Source of the DNA: Alphaproteobacteria bacterium
Lineage (GTDB): Bacteria > Pseudomonadota > Alphaproteobacteria > SMXP01
DNA length: 64,000 nucleotides
NCBI GenBank assembly: GCA_028285305.1
Contig: JANQPV010000055.1
Span: 1 to 64,000, forward strand
Direction of reading: 5' to 3'
The position numbers and the translations under genes were made by a program. Shown here in pieces: positions 45,351-55,682 of the stretch (position 1 is the stretch's first letter; the number at the start of each line of letters is the position of its first letter). The notes below the pieces were generated by a model, which worked only from the letters and a program-made list of their open reading frames with translations, was not told the origin of the DNA and ran no database searches.

Positions 45351-45644
45351 ATGGTAAAGCGAGCTGTCGGAAGAGCTGCCCGCCGTCTAAAGGGTGATCA
45401 CCCGCGCCGCGAGTCAAATCCGGCGCGGTTCGGGGTTTACGTATTTTGCGATACGCTATTGATCGCCGCGGTTCTTGCCCTATTGGCTGGTCTGGTGATG
45501 TCGATCATGGCGCTTCTACAAATCCTGGGTTGGAGTTACCTCGGCATTGGTGTTGGGTTGGCGATCTTATCCGCGGTCTTTCTCCTCATATGGGAAAGGG
45601 TGTTTTGGGAACCGTTTGCCCATAATCTTTCAGATCTAACCTGA
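45351..45644 (+). CDS. Small two-helix membrane protein
   Basis: A 97-residue protein: a basic N-terminal tail (VGRAARRLKGDHPRRES) and two hydrophobic helices (LLIAAVLALLAGLVMSIMALL and YLGIGVGLAILSAVFLLIW). ATG 45351 is chosen because GGAGG lies eight bases upstream; the frame is open 60 bases further. No family recognised. It follows the UMF1 transporter by about 100 bases and converges with the malic enzyme gene. Confidence 0.65.
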   Translation: MVKRAVGRAARRLKGDHPRRESNPARFGVYVFCDTLLIAAVLALLAGLVMSIMALLQILGWSYLGIGVGLAILSAVFLLIWERVFWEPFAHNLSDLT

Positions 45645-45648
45645 TCAC

Positions 45649-47013
45649 TCAGTCTGCAGCGTGGTCGGCCTCGCTACAATTGGGATCAAGGGAATCATAG
45701 TCGATACCGGACGCTAGGTGCTGAGCAGCGCTTATTCTTTGTACGGCGCCTTCGTATATATTCAGGTTAACGGAAGTCAGCCTTGCTAGGCCCAGAAGTT
45801 GTGCTTTTGCGGCGGTTGCCTCGGCAATTTTTGGAGCAACGCGCCATTCCGAGAGCGGAGGGAGAAGACTATCTGGGCGAATCGAACCAAAGGCCCCAGT
45901 GCAGTCGGCCAGCGCAGTAGCCGCTGCGATCGCGATATCATCTGTAATTGTGCTTGCTCGTACATCAAGCACGCCCCGAAAGACACCTGGAAACGCCAGC
46001 GCGTTGTTGACCTGGTTGGGAAGATCGCCTCGCCCCGTGGCGGCAATGTAGGCGCCGGCATCCAACGCGGCTTGCGGCCAGATCTCCGGGACGGGATTGG
46101 CGCAGGCGAAGACGATGGCTTTGGCATTCATGTGCGACACCCATTCTGGTTTGATGGTCTTCGGATTCGGCGCCGAAAATGCAATGCAGACATCGGCCCC
46201 TTCAAGGGCCGCGTCTATGCCACCCATCAACCTTTCCGCATTCGTCTCTTTGCAGATCAGCCATTTATCGCGAAACTCGTTCGAGCGTTCCTCGATATCT
46301 CTGCGGTGGCGCCCGAGAACGCCCCCGGTATCGCAAGCCACAACGCACGCTGGTTTGATACCTGACGCTTTCAAGAGGCGGTACGTCGCGACGTTTGCTG
46401 CGCCCATGCCGATCATCGCGATTCTAATTTCGCTGATCTTCTTGCCAACGAGTTTCAGTGCATTTATCAAAGCTGCAAGAACGACGACGGCCGTGCCTTG
46501 TTGGTCGTCGTGCCAAACCGGAACTGTCAGCTCTTCGCGAAGTCGGTCGAGAACGTCAAAACATTTGGGCTGGGCGATATCTTCCAGATTTATGCCGCCG
46601 AAGCTGGGCTCGAGGGCTTTTACCGTACTGACGATCTCATCTACCGTTTGGGCACGGATACATATCGGAATGGCATCGACGCCGCCTAGATGCTTGAATA
46701 GCAGCGCTTTTCCTTCCATAACAGGCAGAGCAGCTTCGGGTCCGATATCTCCCAAGCCCAGCACCCGCGAACCGTCGGAAACAATGGCGACGCTGTTACT
46801 CTTATTTGTGTACCGATAAACTTGATCGCGATCAGAGGCAATTGAGCGGCTAGGCTCTGCCACGCCGGGAGTGTACCAGATCGACAAATCCTCTTGTCTC
46901 GTGATCGGACACTTGGGCATCATCTGGACTTTCCCGCGATACCGCGCATGCTGGGCGAGCGCGTGTTCTCTCATCTCGCTGTCCCGCCCGTCTTTGACTG
47001 GCGTTGTTGTCAT
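45649..47013 (-). CDS. Malic enzyme (short form, no phosphotransacetylase domain)
   Basis: A 454-residue malic enzyme: decarboxylating oxidation of malate to pyruvate with NAD or NADP. Signatures: SIWYTPGVAEPSR, the catalytic region VSDGSRVLGLGDIGPEAALPVMEGK, the metal-binding stretch GGINLEDIAQPKCF and the dinucleotide fold IAMIGMGAANVATYRLLK. Proteobacterial MaeB proteins carry an extra 300-residue C-terminal domain that is missing here. ATG 47013 with AAGGA upstream is chosen inside a slightly longer frame. It is divergent from acs-PDH with an FNR-type box between the two, so pyruvate supply and acetyl-CoA formation may be co-regulated. Confidence 0.93.
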   Translation of the reverse strand: MTTTPVKDGRDSEMREHALAQHARYRGKVQMMPKCPITRQEDLSIWYTPGVAEPSRSIASDRDQVYRYTNKSNSVAIVSDGSRVLGLGDIGPEAALPVMEGKALLFKHLGGVDAIPICIRAQTVDEIVSTVKALEPSFGGINLEDIAQPKCFDVLDRLREELTVPVWHDDQQGTAVVVLAALINALKLVGKKISEIRIAMIGMGAANVATYRLLKASGIKPACVVACDTGGVLGRHRRDIEERSNEFRDKWLICKETNAERLMGGIDAALEGADVCIAFSAPNPKTIKPEWVSHMNAKAIVFACANPVPEIWPQAALDAGAYIAATGRGDLPNQVNNALAFPGVFRGVLDVRASTITDDIAIAAATALADCTGAFGSIRPDSLLPPLSEWRVAPKIAEATAAKAQLLGLARLTSVNLNIYEGAVQRISAAQHLASGIDYDSLDPNCSEADHAAD

Positions 47014-47087
47014 CCTTGCGTCCTTTCGGGTTCGAAGGGGAAAATTCGCGTCCTTTCTCATTAGTGACGATTAAGTCGTTGGGAACG

Positions 47088-47101
47088 TTGACGTCGATCA
47101 A
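47088..47101. promoter_or_regulatory. FNR/FixK-type box between malic enzyme and acs
   Basis: TTGACGTCGATCAA, one mismatch from the core, in the divergent region. Centre about 82 bases before the malic enzyme start and 92 before the acs start. The same TTGAC-N4-ATCAA variant is at 17311. Confidence 0.6.
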
Positions 47102-47185
47102 TGTCTCATGGGCCAGATTCTTCAAGATCGACCCAAATTGCGTAGGGGTCCTCATCCCGCTGGCAGATGGAGTTAGATACCAAAG

Positions 47186-48970
47186 ATGAATGCCCAAGAG
47201 GGAGCGGTCGGCGCTATGGAGAGAATTGCTAAGAAGATCGCCCCGCACAGCCTGTCACCGAACTTGAAAGACTACGATAAGGAATCCCGGGCCTTTTCGT
47301 GGGAAGGCGCCCGCGGTCAGTTAGACGGGTTGCCTGATGGGTCTTTGAACATCGCCTATGAAGCAGTCGACCGGCATTTGCTGAAGGGACGCGCAGACAA
47401 AGTTGCCATTCGTTGGCTCTCCAAGTCTGGTAGTCGGAAGGATATTACGTATGGTCAGCTCGCAGAAGACACGGATCGATTTGCCCGCCTGCTGACCAAT
47501 CTGGGCTTGAATCCCGGCGACCGGGTTTTTTCCATGTTGGGGCGCGTGCCTGAGTTGTACATCGCGGCACTTGGGACGCTAAAAGCAGGAATGGTGTTCT
47601 CTCCGCTCTTTTCCGCGTTTGGGCCGGAACCTGTCAAGACGCGTCTGATCATTGGCGAAGCGGCATGTCTGATCACGAGCGCGCCCCTTTACCGGCGAAA
47701 GATAGCAAGCATAAGGAATGAGCTACCGAAACTAGAGCACGTATTGATTATTGATCCAGGGGAAGATGAATTGCCTGAAGGCTTACACGGCTTGCCCGCT
47801 CTTCTTAGTCAGACCGAAGCTGACTTCCAGACAGTTGCGACCGACCCAGAAGACATGGCTTTGTTGCATTTCACGAGCGGCACAACAGGGACGCCAAAAG
47901 GAGCTGTGCATGTTCACGCGGCCGTCATCGCGCACCATGTGACCGGTCAATACGCCTTAGATCTCCATGAAGATGATATCTATTGGTGCACGGCTGACCC
48001 GGGATGGGTGACAGGCATGTCCTATGGCATCATCGCGCCGTTGACCAACGCTACGACGATGATCGTGAATGAGGCCGAATTCGACGTTGACCAATGGTAC
48101 GATGTCTTGGAGAAGGAACGAGTTTCCGTGTGGTACACGGCGCCTACGGCCATTCGCATGCTCATGAAAGCAGGCAAAGAAAGGCTAGAAGGCCGCGATC
48201 TCTCCCACCTTCGCTTTATGTCGAGCGTCGGCGAACCTCTAAATCCGGAAGCCGTGGTCTGGAGCGATGAGGCGTTTGGCATGCCATTTCACGATAATTG
48301 GTGGCAGACGGAAACCGGCGGCATCATGATCGCAAACTATGCGTCCATGGATGTCAAACCTGGATCCATGGGCAAGCCGCTTCCGGGAATAGAGGCGGCC
48401 ATTGTCGATAATCGAAACGGGAACGTAACCGTCCTCGAGGAGCCAAACGAGATTGGTGAGCTGGCGCTGCGGACCGGGTGGCCGTCGATCATGCGGGCGT
48501 ATCTCAACAATCCGGAAAAGTTTGAGAAGTGCTTTGTGGGCGAATGGTATTTGACGGGAGACCTCGCGGTCCAAGACGAAGATGGCTATTTTTGGTTCGT
48601 TGGCCGCGCAGATGATGTCATCAAATCGGCGGGCCATTTGATCGGGCCGTTCGAAGTTGAGAGTTCGCTCATAGAGCATCCCGGCGTGGCCGAGGCCGGC
48701 GTTATCGGAATTCCGGATGAACGGATGGGCGAAGTCGTAAAAGCGTACGTAACACTTAATTCTGGGTTTCAGTGGTCAGAGGAGTTGCGCAAAGAGCTCA
48801 TCGGGTTCGCGCGCAAAAGGCTCGGTCCGGCTGTGGCACCGCGGGAGATTGAAGTTCGCAATACACTGCCCAAAACGCGGAGCGGTAAGATCATGCGCCG
48901 TCTCCTGAAAGCGCGCGAATTGGGTTTGCCTGAGGGGGACATCTCGACATTGGAAAGTGACGAATCGTGA
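47186..48970 (+). CDS. acs: Acetyl-CoA synthetase-type acyl-CoA ligase
   Basis: A 594-residue AMP-forming ligase of the acetate/propionate-CoA ligase group, about 50 residues shorter than classical Acs. Visible: the P-loop [12 protein letters not shown] near residue 230, the acetyl-CoA synthetase-specific [30 protein letters not shown] and the catalytic/acetylatable Lys in [12 protein letters not shown] near residue 566. Acetate, propionate or a similar short acid is the likely substrate. ATG 47186 is the first start; ATG 47216 is also possible. It leads an operon with overlapping genes for a PDH-like complex and a free ACP. Confidence 0.9.
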   Translation: MNAQEGAVGAMERIAKKIAPHSLSPNLKDYDKESRAFSWEGARGQLDGLPDGSLNIAYEAVDRHLLKGRADKVAIRWLSKSGSRKDITYGQLAEDTDRFARLLTNLGLNPGDRVFSMLGRVPELYIAALGTLKAGMVFSPLFSAFGPEPVKTRLIIGEAACLITSAPLYRRKIASIRNELPKLEHVLIIDPGEDELPEGLHGLPALLSQTEADFQTVATDPEDMALLHFTSGTTGTPKGAVHVHAAVIAHHVTGQYALDLHEDDIYWCTADPGWVTGMSYGIIAPLTNATTMIVNEAEFDVDQWYDVLEKERVSVWYTAPTAIRMLMKAGKERLEGRDLSHLRFMSSVGEPLNPEAVVWSDEAFGMPFHDNWWQTETGGIMIANYASMDVKPGSMGKPLPGIEAAIVDNRNGNVTVLEEPNEIGELALRTGWPSIMRAYLNNPEKFEKCFVGEWYLTGDLAVQDEDGYFWFVGRADDVIKSAGHLIGPFEVESSLIEHPGVAEAGVIGIPDERMGEVVKAYVTLNSGFQWSEELRKELIGFARKRLGPAVAPREIEVRNTLPKTRSGKIMRRLLKARELGLPEGDISTLESDES

Positions 48971-49962
48971 CGGAAGCGCAATCTAACGGAAAGCTGGTAC
49001 TCTCGCGCGAGCACGTACTAAACCTATTGCGTGAAATGATCCGTATCAGACGTTTCGAGGAAAAGTGCGCCGAACTCTACACGTTGGAAAAGATAAGAGG
49101 TTTTCTCCACCTTTACATAGGAGAAGAGGCAATCGCGGTCGGCGTCATGGAAGCGCTGTCCCCTGAGGATGCTGTTGTAGCAACATATCGCGAACATGGC
49201 CATGCGCTGGCACGCGGCATTTCGATGGCCGCCGTGATGGCGGAAATGTATGGCAAACAAGAAGGCTGCAGCCGGGGGCGCGGGGGCTCAATGCACATAT
49301 TCGATGCGGCCACGCGCTTCTACGGCGGCAACGCGATCGTTGGCGGTGGTCTTCCCCTTGCGGTCGGGCTTGGGCTTGCCGACAAGATGCAGGGCCACAG
49401 CCGGGTGACGACTTGCTTCTTTGGGGAAGGGGCCGTGGCGGAAGGCGAATTTCACGAGAGCATGAATCTGGCGGCGCTTTGGAATTTGCCGGTCCTATTT
49501 GCCTGTGAGAACAACTATTACGCCATGGGGACAGCTCTTCAGTACTCGGAGTCCGAAACGGATCTCAAACGAAAGGCCGAAGCCTATGGCATGACAGCTC
49601 ACTCCGTCGACGGCATGAATGTAGTGGACGTGGAGCGAGCCGCGCGAGAGGCTATGGCGCACATTCGTGCAGGCAACGGTCCCGTCTTCATCGAATTTAG
49701 AACCTATCGCTTTCGCGCTCACTCGATGTTTGACGCTCAGCTCTACCGGGAAAAATCCGAGGTCGAAGAACACAAGGCCCACGGACCGATCAAAGAATTT
49801 CGCAGTTGGGCATTGGAAACAGGATTTGTTCACCAAGCAGACATTGAAGAGATCGAAAACGAAGTGGCGGCGGAAGTTGACGCTGCGGTTGCGTTCGCCG
49901 AAGCAGGGACGTGGGAGCCGCTGAGCGATTTGACCCGCGGCGTCGGAGCCGAAGCCACATGA
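48967..49962 (+). CDS. pdhA: Pyruvate dehydrogenase E1 component, alpha subunit (second set)
   Basis: A 331-residue E1 alpha of the pyruvate/acetoin dehydrogenase type, shorter than the first set's alpha subunit. Substrate/TPP features: [36 protein letters not shown] (typical for pyruvate-type E1), and the TPP motif [13 protein letters not shown]...ENNYYAMG. The GTG start overlaps the acs stop. PDH and acetoin dehydrogenase cannot be separated with certainty, but no acetoin genes are near, and malic enzyme and acs argue for pyruvate. Confidence 0.92.
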   Translation: MTEAQSNGKLVLSREHVLNLLREMIRIRRFEEKCAELYTLEKIRGFLHLYIGEEAIAVGVMEALSPEDAVVATYREHGHALARGISMAAVMAEMYGKQEGCSRGRGGSMHIFDAATRFYGGNAIVGGGLPLAVGLGLADKMQGHSRVTTCFFGEGAVAEGEFHESMNLAALWNLPVLFACENNYYAMGTALQYSESETDLKRKAEAYGMTAHSVDGMNVVDVERAAREAMAHIRAGNGPVFIEFRTYRFRAHSMFDAQLYREKSEVEEHKAHGPIKEFRSWALETGFVHQADIEEIENEVAAEVDAAVAFAEAGTWEPLSDLTRGVGAEAT

Positions 49963-50945
49963 CCAACGAGATGACCTACCGCGAAGCCGTAAGAGCCGCC
50001 ATAGCCGAAGCGATGACCAAAGATGATCGTGTTTTTTTGATGGGTGAAGATGTCGGTCGTTACGGGGGATGCTATGCCGTCAGCAAGGGGCTACTCGAGC
50101 AATTTGGGCCGGAACGGATCATAGACACGCCCCTCTCCGAGTCCGGATTTACCGGCGCGGGTATTGGGGCGGCGCTTGGCGGAATGCGTCCGATTGTTGA
50201 GCTCATGACGGTGAATTTCAGTCTCCTCGCTCTAGATCAGATCCTCAACGGGGCTGCGACGTTGCGGCATATGTCGGGAGAGCAATTCAACGTGCCGCTT
50301 GTAATCCGCATGGCGACGGGCGCCGGCCGTCAGTTGGCGGCGCAGCATTCGCACAGTCTAGAAGGTTGGTATGCTCACATTCCAGGTATCCGCGTGCTGG
50401 CGCCGGCGACATTGGAAGATGCCCGCGGTATGCTTTGGACGGCGCTCCAGGATCCTGATCCGGTTCTGATTTTCGAGAACGTGATGCTTTATAATCGTGC
50501 GGGCAAAATAGCGGAGGACGCAGGGGCGGTCGATATCACCAGGGCCGCGATCCGCCGCGAGGGTAGTCATCTCAGTCTCATCACCTATGGCGGTTCGTTG
50601 TGGAAGACGTTGGGCGCGGCCGATGAACTGAGCCGAGAAGGGGTTGAAGCCGAAGTCATTGATTTGCGGAGCCTTCGCCCTTTGGATGAAGAGACGTTTT
50701 TGGCTTCTGTACGCAAGACGCGGCGCGCGGTCATCGTTGATGAAGGCTGGAAGTCAGTGAGTTTGGCTGCGGAAATCAGCTCACGTATCATGGAAAATGC
50801 ATTCTGGGACTTGGATGCGCCTGTGGAGCGCGTTTGTAGCGCCGAAGTGCCTATTCCTTACCCGAAGCATCTGGAAGACGCAGCTATTCCTCAAGTGCCG
50901 GCTATTGTTGCAGCAGCGCGCGCAACTTTGGGAGCGGCCCCATGA
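49959..50945 (+). CDS. pdhB: Pyruvate dehydrogenase E1 component, beta subunit (second set)
   Basis: A 328-residue E1 beta with [46 protein letters not shown] and the closing [17 protein letters not shown] typical of PdhB. ATG 49959 overlaps the stop of the alpha gene by four bases, so the longer open frame upstream is ignored. Partner of the alpha subunit in the pyruvate decarboxylase of the complex. Confidence 0.93.
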   Translation: MTNEMTYREAVRAAIAEAMTKDDRVFLMGEDVGRYGGCYAVSKGLLEQFGPERIIDTPLSESGFTGAGIGAALGGMRPIVELMTVNFSLLALDQILNGAATLRHMSGEQFNVPLVIRMATGAGRQLAAQHSHSLEGWYAHIPGIRVLAPATLEDARGMLWTALQDPDPVLIFENVMLYNRAGKIAEDAGAVDITRAAIRREGSHLSLITYGGSLWKTLGAADELSREGVEAEVIDLRSLRPLDEETFLASVRKTRRAVIVDEGWKSVSLAAEISSRIMENAFWDLDAPVERVCSAEVPIPYPKHLEDAAIPQVPAIVAAARATLGAAP

Positions 50946-52108
50946 CGATCTTCACCATGCCCTCTCTGGGGTCCGATATGGAGGAGGGGACTTTGGTGGA
51001 GTGGCTGGTCGCGAAGGGAGACCGGGTCTCGCGAGGCGACATCGTGGCCGTTGTCGAAACGGAAAAAGGCGCGATCGAAATTGAGATCTTCGATGAGGGT
51101 GAGATCAAAGAGTTCTTGATCTCGCCAGGCGTAACCGTCCCGGTCGGAGCGCCAATGGCCGAGATCCTGAGGTCCGGGGACGAAGAGTCGGCTGTTTCTG
51201 ACGCGTCGACAAAGGAATTGCCTTCACGCACTGAGCCGACTGCGCCAGCGTCGCAGACAACGGCTTGGACACCGCCGGCCGCATCAAGCACGCGTCCGCG
51301 CATTTCCCCTGCCGCTCGCCGGCTGGCTTCGCAGCGCGGTATTGATATCGCAACGCTCAAAGGGTCCGGTCCACAGGCCACTATTGTGGCGGACGACATT
51401 CCCGTCACAAGTGTGGGACCCGAGACCAAAAGGGGCGGCCTCGACCTTGGCGACATGCGCAAAGCGATTGCGGCGGCGATGGCGCGATCAAAACGCGAAA
51501 TCCCCCATTACTACCTTCAGCATACGATTGATGTGACTGAAGCCAACGTTTGGCTTGAAGAGACAAATACCGGGAGAAGTCCAAGCGCACGATTGTTGGC
51601 CGCGGTCCTCTACATCAAGGCTGTATCGAACGCGCTATCCAAGTACACCGAATTCAATGGTCACTATGTACGGGATGAGTTTGAAGCGAGCCAGGGCATT
51701 CATATTGGTTTTGCCGTATCCCTGCGCGGAGGCGGCTTGGTGGCGCCGGGCATCCATGATACGCCCAACCTAACGGTCGACGAGCTCATGGAGAAACTGA
51801 AAGACATGGTTGCGCGGGCGCGCCGCGGGCGGCTGCGCAGCTCAGAGTTTTCCGATCCTACCATAACGGTATCAAGCTTAGGCGAGCGCGGCGTGGAAAG
51901 TCTGTTCGGAGTGATCTACCCACCACAAGTCGCTTTGGTCGGGTTTGGGAAAGTTTTGGAGCGTCCCGCTGTTATCGAGGGTGAGATCCTCATCCGCTCT
52001 GAACTGACGATCACCTTATCGGCGGACCACCGCGTCAGCGATGGCCATCGAGGAGCCCTTTTTCTCACGGAGATCGAAAAACAGCTCCAACAACCAAGCC
52101 AACTGTAG
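50942..52108 (+). CDS. pdhC: Dihydrolipoyl acetyltransferase E2 (second set)
   Basis: A 388-residue E2. Residues 1-78 are a lipoyl domain with the lipoylated Lys in [11 protein letters not shown]; a Pro/Ala/Thr-rich linker follows, then an E1/E3-binding domain ([31 protein letters not shown]) and the acyltransferase core with the complete active-site motif DHRVSDG. ATGA overlap with pdhB. E3 is again missing from the operon. The gene is followed 13 bases later by an acyl carrier protein gene. Confidence 0.93.
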   Translation: MTIFTMPSLGSDMEEGTLVEWLVAKGDRVSRGDIVAVVETEKGAIEIEIFDEGEIKEFLISPGVTVPVGAPMAEILRSGDEESAVSDASTKELPSRTEPTAPASQTTAWTPPAASSTRPRISPAARRLASQRGIDIATLKGSGPQATIVADDIPVTSVGPETKRGGLDLGDMRKAIAAAMARSKREIPHYYLQHTIDVTEANVWLEETNTGRSPSARLLAAVLYIKAVSNALSKYTEFNGHYVRDEFEASQGIHIGFAVSLRGGGLVAPGIHDTPNLTVDELMEKLKDMVARARRGRLRSSEFSDPTITVSSLGERGVESLFGVIYPPQVALVGFGKVLERPAVIEGEILIRSELTITLSADHRVSDGHRGALFLTEIEKQLQQPSQL

Positions 52109-52121
52109 AGTGAAAAAAGCC

Positions 52122-52367
52122 ATGGACGCAGACGACTTGAGAATAATCGTATGTGAGGAGATCCTGAATATCGCACCGGAAGCTGAGCTGGATGGCCTCG
52201 ATCCACAAGAAGATCTGCGGGATGCCTTAGATCTGGATTCAATGGATATGCTGAATATTATTACCGCTTTACACGAACGGTTGGGGGTCGATATCCCCGA
52301 AGCGAACGCGGGCGAGTTTGTGACATTGCGGGGCGCGGTAGAGTTCTTGAAATCAGAACTGGCATAA
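52122..52367 (+). CDS. Acyl carrier protein
   Basis: An 81-residue ACP. The phosphopantetheine attachment Ser is in LDLDSMDMLNI, and the flanking helices (EEILNIAPEAEL, LHERLGVDIPEA, LRGAVEFLKSEL) are of normal size. ATG 52122 is inside a longer frame overlapping pdhC and is chosen because the ACP fold starts there. No fatty-acid synthesis genes are adjacent. Its position at the end of a PDH operon suggests a special acyl-transfer role, perhaps with E2 or with the ACP-ligase fusion 8 kb away. Confidence 0.88.
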   Translation: MDADDLRIIVCEEILNIAPEAELDGLDPQEDLRDALDLDSMDMLNIITALHERLGVDIPEANAGEFVTLRGAVEFLKSELA

Positions 52368-52373
52368 ATTCAA

Positions 52374-53504
52374 TCACGACCGCCCCAAAACCATCTTTAG
52401 ACCAATATAGCGAAGAATCTCCCGCCCGGACAGCATGCCGACAAATGTGTCGCCTTCTGCTACTATCAACCAATTCGAGTGAGTTTCGTTAAAGCGGCGC
52501 AGCACATCGAAAACAGCGTCGCCTGGGGCCACCAATTTATTTGTATCGCAAGGTTTCATGACCTCGCCCACTGTCGCTTCGGTCCATCGCTGCCGCGGTA
52601 TGGACTTGATCTCTTCGATACTGATGCACCCCACCAGGCGATCGTTCTCGACAACGGCAAAGAGATCTTGGTAAAATTCGTATACTTTTCTTTCGACAAG
52701 CGCATCAATAGACAGATGGGGAGAGACCGCTGAAGCCTGCCCCGTTAAGAAGTCACGCACCGTTTCGCCGGTCAGGGCTTGGCGCATTTCAAGCTGGTTG
52801 TATGAACCCTGTGCGGCGCCGCGCAAGAAAACACCGATAAGGAACCACCACACGCCGGTAATGAATTGTCCCTCCAGCAACCAAACAAATCCAAACGCCA
52901 TAAGAATGAGCCCAAACAAGGAGCCGACCCGCGAGGCCATTTTTGTCGCGCGCATCATGTCGCCGGTGAGCCACCACATCGTAGCTCTCAGCACCCGTCC
53001 GCCGTCCAATGGAAATGCGGGCAACAGGTTGAATACGGCCAATATGAGATTCAAGACTGAAAGATATTCGGCAAGCGCCTGAGCTTGCTCAGGCCAATTT
53101 AGAGCGATGGACAGGGGCACAACAAGGAAGAATATCCCCGCAAGGACTAAACTCGAAATGGGTCCCGCGATGGCCATCACGAACTCTACTTTGGGGGACG
53201 GCGGTTCCTGTTCCATATGGGCCATTCCACCGAACAGGAATAACGTAATCCCGCCCATGGGTAGCCCATAAGTCCGTGCAACGAGCGAATGGCTGAGTTC
53301 ATGGACAATGATGGAGAAGAAGAGACCGATCACTCCAAGAATGGCCGTCCACCAGTAGGTCTGGCGCGGCCATCCTTCGTGCAATTCCGGAAAGACGCCT
53401 TCCGCCAACGACCAAGCGATAAGCAAAGCCAGAAAGAACCACGTTAGATTGAGTCTAACGTCGAATCCGAAGAGTCTGAAGAGTGTGAGTGACTTCCCAA
53501 ACAT
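52374..53504 (-). CDS. Site-2 protease family membrane metalloprotease with C-terminal CBS pair
   Basis: A 376-residue intramembrane zinc protease (M50B). His68-Glu69 and His72 form HExxH in VHELSHSLVART; the third ligand Asp is in LLPAFPLDGGRVLRA. About six membrane helices are followed by two CBS domains (from about residue 245, for example FAVVENDRLVGCISIEEI and LIVAEGDTFVGMLSGREIL) that probably sense adenine nucleotides and gate the protease. It is the last gene of a minus-strand unit beginning with a free CBS protein at 57816. Mycobacterial dormancy regulons contain a protease of this build beside a CBS protein. Confidence 0.92.
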   Translation of the reverse strand: MFGKSLTLFRLFGFDVRLNLTWFFLALLIAWSLAEGVFPELHEGWPRQTYWWTAILGVIGLFFSIIVHELSHSLVARTYGLPMGGITLFLFGGMAHMEQEPPSPKVEFVMAIAGPISSLVLAGIFFLVVPLSIALNWPEQAQALAEYLSVLNLILAVFNLLPAFPLDGGRVLRATMWWLTGDMMRATKMASRVGSLFGLILMAFGFVWLLEGQFITGVWWFLIGVFLRGAAQGSYNQLEMRQALTGETVRDFLTGQASAVSPHLSIDALVERKVYEFYQDLFAVVENDRLVGCISIEEIKSIPRQRWTEATVGEVMKPCDTNKLVAPGDAVFDVLRRFNETHSNWLIVAEGDTFVGMLSGREILRYIGLKMVLGRS

Positions 53505-53530
53505 TGTCAGTATACCGTGTTGTGCTAGTT

Positions 53531-55552
53531 CTAGACGCCGAAGGGGTACGTATCCGGCAAACCTTCCAGCGTCTGGACGGAAAATGGCTCAACCGCATTT
53601 GTCTCATCGAACCAGATGTATTCATCGAATTGCCGAATAAGATCCGCTTCAAAGTAGTGATTGAAGCGTTCAGTCTCCGGCCGATAAATGACGCCGATCG
53701 CGCGTTCCAGGAGCGGTCTCGCCAGCTCCTGCACAGCTGCCCGGTTTTCATTGTCCCGGAGCGGCAGGAAAAAGCGTGGCTTGTTGGTTAAATGAAAAAG
53801 GCGCTCATAACTTTGGGTTAAAGAAGGCCGGACTTCCTTGACCTCCATTGGTCCGTCCCACTGCGATGCGGCAGCGACCGTACCGTGATCCGTTCCAAAT
53901 CCGATCAAATAGCCATCGTCTCCATAGAAGTCACGGACGAGCTTGCCGAGATTAAATTCTCCTCGTGCGGACATCTCTGTTGCGTCAGCATTCCCAACAT
54001 GTGAATTGTGCGCCCACACAATTCCCTTGGTCTTTTCTCCATAATGGTCGAACAGGGCTTGAAGCGTATCGAACATATGCTGATCGCGCAGGTTCCAAGA
54101 CTGACGTGAACCGTAATACATGAAGCGGTAGTATTTTTCAGCACTCGCGACCAAGTTCGCATTCCTCACCGCGTCGAAATAGGCTTCTGCCGACTCAAAT
54201 TGGCCGCGCTGGCGCGCATGCAAGAGGTCGATCAAGACGTTCAAAACATCGCTTTCACACTTACGATAGGTTCCTGCGATAGCGGCGTGACCGTATGCCG
54301 AGGGGTTCGTCTCCCAGGGCGTGAGACAGGCATAACGGGCGCGCGCCAGGGCCGCCGTCTCTGTATCCACCTCATTAAGGTGGTTCAACACCGCACGAAT
54401 AGAGGTATAAAGACTATAGACATCGAGACCGTGGAAGCCGACGCGTGACCCCAAAGGCAAGGGGGCGTTGTGCTCGCGTAGCCAATGGACAAAGTCGCGG
54501 ACATCCTCGTTGCGCCACATCCAAGTTGGAAATCGGGCAAAGGCCGTCCACTCTGAGGGCGGAGTATCTTTCTGGCGGGTATAGTGGTCGATCCTAGCTG
54601 CATCCGGCCAGTCCGCTTCTGCGGCAACAAAACGAAATCCCTTTTTCTCGATCAATTCTTGTGTGATCTTCTGGCGCATTCGGTAGAACTCTGACGTGCC
54701 GTGGGACGCCTCTCCAATCAGGACAACCCGCGCGTCACCGATCCGCTCCAGCATACCGCTTAAGTCCGCATCCTCAATCGATGAAAAGTCCTCCGTACAT
54801 TGAGAGATAAGTCCTGGGGCCGTCGCACTCGTGCGCGGCATTCTCTGGAAGACACGAGGCTTTCCAGCGAGACGGTCGGTCTCGAACTCCGGTTCTTCTT
54901 GCTCCCAGCCTTCTTTGCCGACCAAGGGTACAAAGCGCACATCTGCAATTTCTTCGCGGTCAAAGTCACTGTCGCTGACGCGGGTAATCCGCACAAGTTC
55001 TTGGGCGCGAACATCATCCCCAACGGGGATAACCATCCGCCCCCCCACTTTCAATTGCCTTTGCAGAGCGTCGGGAATGTGGGGCGCCCCAGCTGAGACA
55101 AGGATGACATCGAACGGTGCTTCTTCCGCCCAATCTTCCATGCTTTCCCCATGGCGGACGTGAATGTTGCCGACACCGATTTGAGCCAGTGTCTCTGCGC
55201 CTTGGACTGCCAGTTGTCCAATGCGCTCTAAGGCAAAGACTTCGCTGCATATCTCGCCCAAGACCGCGGAGGCATAGCCCGAACCGAAACCGATTTCTAA
55301 GGCTTTTTCGCCGCCGCGCAGATTGAGGGCCTCGATCATAAAGCCGACAATGTAAGGTTGGGAAATCGTTTGCGCCTCGCCAATCGGAAGGGGACGATCG
55401 TGATAGGCTTGATCGCGATGGTCCAGCGGCACGAATGCCTCACGCGGTACCCGCCCCATGGCCTCGAGGACCAGGGCGTCACGTACACCGCGTCCACGGA
55501 TTTGTTCCTCGACCATAAGCGTTCTTTGTTGAGAGAATGTGTTTTCCGACAT
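53531..55552 (-). CDS. Isoaspartyl O-methyltransferase fused to erythromycin-esterase-like domain
   Basis: A 673-residue two-enzyme protein. Residues 1 to about 210 are a protein-L-isoaspartate methyltransferase (LMVEEQIRGRGV, AMGRVPREAFVP, SAM motif LEIGFGSGYASAVL, ILVSAGAPHIPDAL), which starts repair of damaged aspartyl residues. After a linker, residues about 255-665 are an erythromycin-esterase-like hydrolase with Glu281 and His284 in GEASHGTSEF, the second acidic site in AAEADWPDA, and HNSHVGNAD. ATG 55552 starts the methyltransferase domain; the longer open frame adds unrelated sequence. An actual role in macrolide resistance is unlikely. It lies between groEL and the M50 protease. Confidence 0.9.
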   Translation of the reverse strand: MSENTFSQQRTLMVEEQIRGRGVRDALVLEAMGRVPREAFVPLDHRDQAYHDRPLPIGEAQTISQPYIVGFMIEALNLRGGEKALEIGFGSGYASAVLGEICSEVFALERIGQLAVQGAETLAQIGVGNIHVRHGESMEDWAEEAPFDVILVSAGAPHIPDALQRQLKVGGRMVIPVGDDVRAQELVRITRVSDSDFDREEIADVRFVPLVGKEGWEQEEPEFETDRLAGKPRVFQRMPRTSATAPGLISQCTEDFSSIEDADLSGMLERIGDARVVLIGEASHGTSEFYRMRQKITQELIEKKGFRFVAAEADWPDAARIDHYTRQKDTPPSEWTAFARFPTWMWRNEDVRDFVHWLREHNAPLPLGSRVGFHGLDVYSLYTSIRAVLNHLNEVDTETAALARARYACLTPWETNPSAYGHAAIAGTYRKCESDVLNVLIDLLHARQRGQFESAEAYFDAVRNANLVASAEKYYRFMYYGSRQSWNLRDQHMFDTLQALFDHYGEKTKGIVWAHNSHVGNADATEMSARGEFNLGKLVRDFYGDDGYLIGFGTDHGTVAAASQWDGPMEVKEVRPSLTQSYERLFHLTNKPRFFLPLRDNENRAAVQELARPLLERAIGVIYRPETERFNHYFEADLIRQFDEYIWFDETNAVEPFSVQTLEGLPDTYPFGV

Positions 55553-55682
55553 CTCTAGTCTGCCACTCTTCCTAAACCTTGCGCTTGGAATGCCAATCCT
55601 GAGCGATGCATGCGCGATTGAAGCGCCAGACGAGCCGCGCCAGAAACCAGACCAAGCACGCAGCCCGCACTCCAAGCTTCGA

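Noticed and set aside
53531-55552. Macrolide resistance gene
   Set aside because: The esterase-like domain is fused to a protein-repair methyltransferase in a stress operon; members of this fold in such loci are not known resistance genes.
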